Assembly: GCA_963714035.1 (NCBI GenBank)
Contig: OY970224.1
Location: forward strand, 1,612,001 to 1,676,000
Length of the DNA: 64,000 bases
Reading direction: 5' to 3'
Source of the DNA: DATFVB01 sp963714035
GTDB lineage: Bacteria > Acidobacteriota > Thermoanaerobaculia > UBA5066 > DATFVB01
Shown piece after piece: positions 58,869 to 64,000 of the stretch (positions are counted from its first letter, which is position 1; each line of letters opens with the position of its first letter). The notes beneath the pieces are model-generated. The model made no database searches and was not told the DNA's origin. It saw only the letters and a list, made by a program, of their open reading frames with translations. The translations under genes and the position numbers were made by a program.

Positions 58869-58898
58869 AGGCCCCGGTTCGCCGGGGCCTTTTCTTTT
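58869..58898 (+). terminator. Rho-independent terminator
   Basis: Stem AGGCCCCGG/CCGGGGCCT with loop TTCG, then TTTCTTTT; 25 bp after the EXORDIUM-like gene. Confidence 0.85.
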
Positions 58899-58979
58899 CT
58901 GGAAAGCGCGGGGCGGCGTCAACCGCGCCGCGGACCGCTCGGTCCGAGCGAGCCGCGAGCCGGGATTCGCGGCCGGAGT

Positions 58980-59009
58980 TTGACGGTTCGGATCGGTCTG
59001 CCCGATAAT
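58980..59009 (+). promoter_or_regulatory. Sigma-70-type promoter
   Basis: TTGACG, 18-base spacer, GATAAT; ends 28 bases before ATG 59037, which has AAGGAGG upstream. Confidence 0.6.
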
Positions 59010-59036
59010 TCCCCCGTTCGACGCAAGGAGGATTCG

Positions 59037-60617
59037 ATGACGAAGTCGGCGTTCGCCGGTATCGCCCTGCTCGCCCCCGCCCTCGTCTGGGCCCAGAGCG
59101 AAAATGCCATCGCGCACCGGGACGTTCACGGGGCCGCGGCGCACGCGGTCTCCGCGCCGGTCCGGGACATGGGGATCGAAGCGCCGCATCTGCGCGAGCC
59201 CCACGAAAAGCCGCGTCCGCTCCCCTTCCACGGAGAGGGGCTGCCGGACAACGGCGCCGACCCGATCGCCCAGACTTCGGCGGACGTGCTCGTCCAGGCG
59301 ACCAACGGCGCGAGCTTCGCGGGGATCGGCAACCTCGATTACGGCTTCTCCCCCGATGCCGCCCCGCCGGACACGAACGGATCCGCCGGCCTCACCCAGT
59401 ACGTCCAGTGGGTCAACGAGTCGTTCGCGGTCTTCGACAAATCGACCCACGCCCTCGTGAAGGGGCCCATCGCCGGGAACCAGCTCTGGAAGAACCTCGG
59501 CGGAGGATGCGCGACCAACAACGACGGCGACCCCATCGCCCAGTACGACAAGGTCAACAACCGCTGGGTCCTCACCCAGTTCTCGGTGAGCACGAAGCCC
59601 TACATGCAGTGCTTCGCGGTCTCTCAGACGTCGGACGCGACGGGCGCGTACAACCTCTACGCATTCACGGAGCCGAACTTCAACGACTATCCGAAGACCG
59701 CCGTGTGGGCGGACGGATACTACACGACTTACAACATGTTCTCCGGCAACTCCTTCGCCGGCGGCCGGGCGTGCGCCTACAACGCGGCCGCGATGCGCGC
59801 CGGCACGGCGGCGACGGAGGTCTGCTTCCAGCTCTCCTCGGCCTACGGCGGAATCCTCCCGGCGGACCTCGACTGGGCGCCGAACAGCACGCTGCAGATG
59901 CCGCCCTCGGGATCTCCGGAGTACGTCGTGAACTTCGGGACGAATTCGCTGAACCTCTGGAAGTTCCACCCGAACTTCGCCACACCCGCGAGCTCGACCT
60001 TCACCGGCCCGACGAAGATCACCGTGGCCGCGTTCACGTCGGCGTGCGGCGGCGGGGCCTGCATCCCGCAACCCGGCACGAGCCAGCAGCTCGATTCGCT
60101 CGCGGACCGGCTCATGTACCGGCTCGCGTACAGCAACATCAGCGGTCAGGAGTCGCTCGTCGTGAACCACTCCGTCAAGGTCAGCTCCGCCAAGAAATCC
60201 GAGACCGACGGCGTGCGCTGGTACGAGATCCGGAATCTCTCGACGACGCCGACGGTCTTCCAGCAGGGGACGTTCTCGCCCGATTCGAGCTCCCGGTGGA
60301 TGGGATCGATCGCCCGCGACAAGGCCGGCAACATCGCGATGGGATACAGCGTCTCGAGCGGCACCGTCTTCCCCTCGATCCGCTTCACGGGTCGCATTTC
60401 GACCGACACGCTCAACACGATGGAAGCGGAGACCCCGGTTCTCGCCGGGAACGGCGCGCAGGGACGCGGTCTCAATCGCTGGGGCGACTACAGCAACATG
60501 AGCCTCGATCCCGTCGACGGCTGCACGCTCTGGTACACGACCGAATATCTGAAAACGAACGGCACCTTCAACTGGAGCACCTGGATCAACAGCTTCAAGA
60601 TGGCCGGCTGCCAGTAG
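59037..60617 (+). CDS. Large secreted protein, propeller-like
   Basis: 526 aa. Signal peptide TKSAFAGIALLAPALVWAQ. A long N-terminal polar part precedes GFSPDAAPPDTNGSAGLTQYVQWVNESFAVFDKST and repeating beta segments (RWVLTQFSVST, PKTAVWADGYYTTYNMF, SRWMGSIARDKAGNIAMGYS, RWGDYSNMSLDPVDGCTLWYTTEY). These suggest a beta-propeller of the sialidase/BNR-like kind. Extracellular; substrate unknown. Own promoter and terminator. Confidence 0.85.
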   Translation: MTKSAFAGIALLAPALVWAQSENAIAHRDVHGAAAHAVSAPVRDMGIEAPHLREPHEKPRPLPFHGEGLPDNGADPIAQTSADVLVQATNGASFAGIGNLDYGFSPDAAPPDTNGSAGLTQYVQWVNESFAVFDKSTHALVKGPIAGNQLWKNLGGGCATNNDGDPIAQYDKVNNRWVLTQFSVSTKPYMQCFAVSQTSDATGAYNLYAFTEPNFNDYPKTAVWADGYYTTYNMFSGNSFAGGRACAYNAAAMRAGTAATEVCFQLSSAYGGILPADLDWAPNSTLQMPPSGSPEYVVNFGTNSLNLWKFHPNFATPASSTFTGPTKITVAAFTSACGGGACIPQPGTSQQLDSLADRLMYRLAYSNISGQESLVVNHSVKVSSAKKSETDGVRWYEIRNLSTTPTVFQQGTFSPDSSSRWMGSIARDKAGNIAMGYSVSSGTVFPSIRFTGRISTDTLNTMEAETPVLAGNGAQGRGLNRWGDYSNMSLDPVDGCTLWYTTEYLKTNGTFNWSTWINSFKMAGCQ

Positions 60618-60785
60618 GTTTCCGGCAGGAACCGGCAGCGGCGCGGAGCGCCGCCAGTCGGGAGTGCCGGGTTGGCGAGTCGAGAGCCGGGGAGATCGCC
60701 CGGGGGACCTGACCGGGGCCGCGAGGGCCGCGACCGCGATCCCTCGCCCTGCTCGGGATGAGAGAAGGATCCGCGAGATGATCGA

Positions 60786-60813
60786 AGCCCCGGCCTCGGC
60801 CGGGGTTTTTTTT
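60786..60813 (+). terminator. Rho-independent terminator
   Basis: Stem GCCCCGGCC/GGCCGGGG with loop TC, then eight T; lies between the secreted protein gene and glpK. Confidence 0.85.
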
Positions 60814-60847
60814 GCCCGCCGGACGACGGCGGCATACGATCCCCGCC

Positions 60848-62296
60848 GTGCCTGCCCGCTACGTCCTCGCGATCGACGCCGGAACCACCGGCAACCGCGC
60901 GATCCTGTTCGACCGGCAGATGCAGGCGGTTCGCCGCTCCTACCGCGAGCTCCCGGTCTCTTTCCCGCGGCCGGGCTGGGTCGAGCAGGACCCGCTCGAG
61001 ATCCGAGACGGCGTCATCGAGACGGCGCGCGAAGCCCTGGCGGGCGTCGCTCCGAAGGACGTCGCGGCGATCGGAATCACGAACCAGCGGGAAACGGTGA
61101 TCGTCTGGGATCGGAAGACCGGACAGCCGCTCTCTCCCGCGATCGTCTGGCAGGACCGCCGCACGGCCGATTTCTGCCGAACGCTCGACTCGGCGATGCT
61201 GCGGCGGCGGACGGGGCTCCCGGCGGATCCCTACTTCTCCGCGTCGAAGCTCCGCTGGATCCGGCAGAACGTCGATCTCCCCGCGTCCGCGATCGCGGGG
61301 ACGGTCGACAGCTGGGTTCTGTGGAACCTGACGGCCGGCCGCCGGCACGCGACGGACGCCTCGAACGCGTCCCGCACGCTCCTCTTCGATCTCGGGACCG
61401 GAGCATGGGCCTCCGATCTCTGCGCGATCTTCGACGTGCCTCCCGGAATGCTCCCGGAGATCACGGCGAGCGGCGGCGAGCTCGGCGTCTGCGATCCCGG
61501 CCTCTTCGGAGGGGAGATTCCGATCGCCGCCGCCGTCGGCGACCAGCAGGCGGCGCTCTTCGGCCAGGCCTGCTTCGGCCCCGGAGACGCCAAGGCGACG
61601 TTCGGGACCGGGCTTTTTCTCGTGTGCAACGCGGGCGAGGCGATTCCGGCGTCCGAGTCCCTCCTCTCGACGATCGGATGGCGCACGGGCGGCCGGACCG
61701 TCTACGCCCTCGAAGGGAGCGCCTTCGTCGCCGGGGCGGCCGTGCAGTGGCTCAGGGACGGGCTCGGCCTTCTCGAGACGGCCGCGGAATCGGAGGCCGT
61801 CGCCCGCTCGGTTCCGGACAACGGGGGCGTCTATTTCGTCCCGGCGCTCTCCGGGCTCGGGACGCCGTACTGGGACGCGGCGGCCCGCGGACTCTTCATC
61901 GGATTGACCCGCGGAACCGGGCGCGCGCATCTCGTGCGCGCCGTGCTCGAGGCGATCGCCTACCAGACGCGGCAGCTCGTCGACCTCCTGGGAGCGGCGC
62001 TCGGCGCGAGCGTCCGCGAGCTCCGGGTGGATGGCGGGGCTACCGAGAACGGATTCCTCGTGCAGTACCTCGCCGACGTCCTCGGCATCCCGGTCGCCCG
62101 CCCCGACATGGCCGAGCTCACGGCCGCGGGCGCGGCGGGAATCGCCGGCGTCGCGACCGGATTCTGGAGCTCGCCGGAAGAATTCGCCTCGCGCCTCGGA
62201 AAGTCACGCCTCTTCGAGCCCTCCGGGACGGCACGCGAGTCCGAATACGGCCTCTGGAAAGAGGCGGTCGAGCGGAGCCGGGCATGGGCGCGCTGA
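60848..62296 (+). CDS. glpK: Glycerol kinase
   Basis: 482 aa from GTG 60848. FGGY fold: YVLAIDAGTTGNRAILFD, GITNQRETVIVWD, PGWVEQDP, IVWQDRRTADFC, AAVGDQQAALFGQACFGPGDAKATFGTGLF, VPALSGLGTPYWDAAARG, RVDGGATENGFLVQYLADVLGIPV. It phosphorylates glycerol to glycerol 3-phosphate. No glycerol facilitator is adjacent. The start follows the conserved YVLAIDAGT closely, so little N-terminal extension is possible. Confidence 0.95.
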   Translation: MPARYVLAIDAGTTGNRAILFDRQMQAVRRSYRELPVSFPRPGWVEQDPLEIRDGVIETAREALAGVAPKDVAAIGITNQRETVIVWDRKTGQPLSPAIVWQDRRTADFCRTLDSAMLRRRTGLPADPYFSASKLRWIRQNVDLPASAIAGTVDSWVLWNLTAGRRHATDASNASRTLLFDLGTGAWASDLCAIFDVPPGMLPEITASGGELGVCDPGLFGGEIPIAAAVGDQQAALFGQACFGPGDAKATFGTGLFLVCNAGEAIPASESLLSTIGWRTGGRTVYALEGSAFVAGAAVQWLRDGLGLLETAAESEAVARSVPDNGGVYFVPALSGLGTPYWDAAARGLFIGLTRGTGRAHLVRAVLEAIAYQTRQLVDLLGAALGASVRELRVDGGATENGFLVQYLADVLGIPVARPDMAELTAAGAAGIAGVATGFWSSPEEFASRLGKSRLFEPSGTARESEYGLWKEAVERSRAWAR

Positions 62297-62348
62297 ACCG
62301 GCCGACCGTCGCCGCTTCGGACGCCCGCGCCGCGGGCGCGCGGCGCCC

Positions 62349-63029
62349 GTGAGGCGGGCCGCCCGCTGGACGCTCGCCGTCCTCCTCGGCCTCCTCGCGG
62401 CCGCCGCCCTGTTCTTCGCGACGCTCCCCGACGTCGGCGCGCTCGCGCGGCACGACCCGCCGACGACGGCCTTCATCGAGCGGCGCAGGGCGGAGCTCCG
62501 CCAGGAGGGCCGGAGCGACCGGATCGACCGGATCGTCGTGCCGCTTTCGCGCATCGCCCCGTCGCTCCGGCGGGCGGTCGTCCTCACGGAGGACCAGAAC
62601 TTCTACCGTCACCACGGCGTCGACTGGTCGGCGACCCGGATGGCGATCCGGACCGACATCGACAAACACCGGCTCCGGGTCGGCGGCTCGACGATCACCC
62701 AGCAGCTCGCCAAGAACCTCTACCTGTCCCCGGCCCGCACGCCCTGGCGCAAGGCCCGCGAGATCGCGATCGCGATCGAGATGGACCGGATCCTCCCGAA
62801 GCAGAGAGTCCTCGAGCTCTATCTCAACGCGATCGAATGGGGGGAGCGCTGCTACGGCGCCGAGGCCGCGTCCCGGTTCTACTTCGGGCATTCGGCGGCG
62901 ACGCTGACGGACCGGGAAGCGGCGATCCTCGCCGCCATGATCGCCTCGCCCCGCGTCTACGGCCCCGGACGCCATTCCCGCCGCCTCGAGCGCCGGGCGA
63001 TGCGGATCCTCCGGATGATGGGAAGTTGA
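62349..63029 (+). CDS. mtgA: Monofunctional peptidoglycan transglycosylase
   Basis: 226 aa from GTG 62349. N-terminal TM anchor (TLAVLLGLLAAAALFFATL) then a GT51 domain: VVLTEDQNFYRHHGVDW (catalytic Glu), VGGSTITQQLAKNLYLSPART and EMDRILPKQRVLELYLNAIEWG. No transpeptidase domain. It polymerises lipid II into glycan strands at the outer face of the inner membrane. Follows glpK by 52 bp. Confidence 0.94.
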   Translation: MRRAARWTLAVLLGLLAAAALFFATLPDVGALARHDPPTTAFIERRRAELRQEGRSDRIDRIVVPLSRIAPSLRRAVVLTEDQNFYRHHGVDWSATRMAIRTDIDKHRLRVGGSTITQQLAKNLYLSPARTPWRKAREIAIAIEMDRILPKQRVLELYLNAIEWGERCYGAEAASRFYFGHSAATLTDREAAILAAMIASPRVYGPGRHSRRLERRAMRILRMMGS

Positions 63030-63122
63030 GCCGGGTTGCCACCGATCTGGGCGTTGGTTCGATTTTTGCTAGGTTGCGATTCGGTTTCTCAACCTGGAAT
63101 CGGAAACAAGCAGGAGATCGAA

Positions 63123-64000
63123 CGATGAGCCTTCCACAGATCGTTTCGAGGACGGCCGGAGGTGTGGCGGCAGTCCTTGCCGCGGCTTCCCTGGCCGCCG
63201 CCGCGCCGAATCGCTCCTCCGTCGAGGCGCCCTCGCCCGGGAGCGTGACGGTGATCCGCCGGGCGTCCGGGCGGGCCTCGGCCGTGCCCCTGGCGGCCTC
63301 CGACTTCTCGACCGGCGCGATCGCCGTCGTCGACGCGTCGGGAACGGCCCCCGCCGGCAACGTCTTCACCTCTCGCGACGACGTGCACCTGACCGGCGGT
63401 CCGTTCGACGCCGCCTGCACGATCGGCGCTCTCGCCGACGGCGCGTGGAACTATCAGGTCACCGACGCCGCCGGAAAAACGCTGCTTTCGGGGGCCCCCC
63501 GGTCCCTGCAGGTCACCGGGGGCGTGATCGTCGCCGCCGACGGCTCATCTTCCGGCACGACGGCCTGCGGCTCGGAGATCGTCACGCTCGCCCCGTTCGA
63601 TCGAACGCCGGACAACTCCGGCAACTACCGGGTCTGGCTGACTCCCGCCGGCGATCTGCAGCCCGGATCTTCCTGCGGCGATTTCTGCTTCTTCGGCTTC
63701 CTTCCCGTCTTTTCGACGACCGCCACGTTCGCGGTGCGCGAGGACTCGCGCTGCCGGACGACGCACTGCCTCTCGGGCGTCGTGTTCTCCGACGACAACG
63801 GCAACGGGGTCCGCGACGCCGGAGAGCCGGGAATTCCCGGGATCGTGGTTTCCGCGACCGACGGGAACGGCATCAGCGCGACGGCCGTTTCCGGGCCCGA
63901 CGGAACGTGGTCGATCTGCGGCCTTCCGGAGACGCAGTATCTCGTCGCCGAAGCGCTGCCGACCGGCTATCGCCAGACCGCGCCCTCCGCCACGATCCAG
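63123..64000 (+). CDS. Secreted SdrD-B-like protein, 3' end beyond window
   Basis: The frame is open from ATG 63123 to the window edge (292 codons). CAGGAGA lies nine bases upstream. Signal peptide SLPQIVSRTAGGVAAVLAAASLAAAAP. A beta-rich N-terminal domain has Cys pairs (SSCGDFCFFGF, RCRTTHCLSG). Then an SdrD B-like repeat follows: GVVFSDDNGNGVRDAGEPGIPGIVVSATDGNG, later YLVAEALPTGYRQTAPS. The D-x-NGNGVRD-x-GE loop binds calcium in such repeats. Probably a surface or secreted structural protein with more repeats to the right. Confidence 0.88.

Overview
The window is high-GC bacterial chromosome with no phage or plasmid backbone genes. The gene content suggests an Acidobacteriota-like (Thermoanaerobaculia-type) organism: Ser/Thr kinases fused to FlgO-like and TPR domains with TTG/ATG starts and TAGAAT -10 boxes, a propionyl-CoA-type carboxylase operon, SelA, TldD/TldE and YfhO-type proteins. 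This assignment is an inference. Base composition drops visibly in the first 17.7 kb.

Region 1 (1-18.8 kb) is a chromosomal integron. Twenty-six cassette genes, all on the minus strand, are separated by 25 closely related attC sites of 64, 67 or 70 bp. The integrase gene intI (17827-18828) is also on the minus strand, so its 3' end faces attI (about 17683-17790) and the array. This is the reverse arrangement, unlike class 1 integrons. Cassettes encode mainly small membrane proteins, exported proteins and lipoproteins, plus a TPR protein, a TonB-C-like protein, a YxiG-like protein and two related HEPN-like proteins at the two visible ends of the array. One cassette is present twice. Two nearly identical IS1111-group IS110 elements sit at the same position inside two different attC sites. 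About nine genes for exported proteins lack a convincing start codon of their own and read in frame out of the preceding attC.

Region 2 (18.9-32.6 kb) is chromosomal backbone: a ribbon-helix-helix/MazF toxin-antitoxin pair, aquaporin Z, a dimethylargininase, a DsbA-like thioredoxin-fold protein, a four-gene acyl-CoA carboxylase operon, a TldD/TldE pair and two TPR/unknown genes. The spacers carry dispersed repeats, including a stem-loop family with a conserved loop and covarying stems.

Region 3 (32.6-43.5 kb) holds selA, a PilZ-like protein, a phosphatase, a small MITE, a TMEM175-like channel gene placed behind a truncated kinase leader, and two tandem Ser/Thr kinase genes. Each kinase gene is followed by the same 489-bp block (GIY-YIG gene plus the 3' half of tRNA-Ala). 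The complete tRNA-Ala(CGC) ends the block.

Region 4 (43.5-64 kb) holds a tyrosinase-like protein, an ECF sigma factor with its zinc-finger/TPR partner, a LolD-FtsX-AttH type ABC operon, a YfhO-like membrane protein, an APC permease, a HAD hydrolase, an SDR, a lipoprotein, two secreted proteins with visible promoters and terminators, glycerol kinase, a monofunctional transglycosylase and a partial secreted SdrD-B-like protein that runs off the end.
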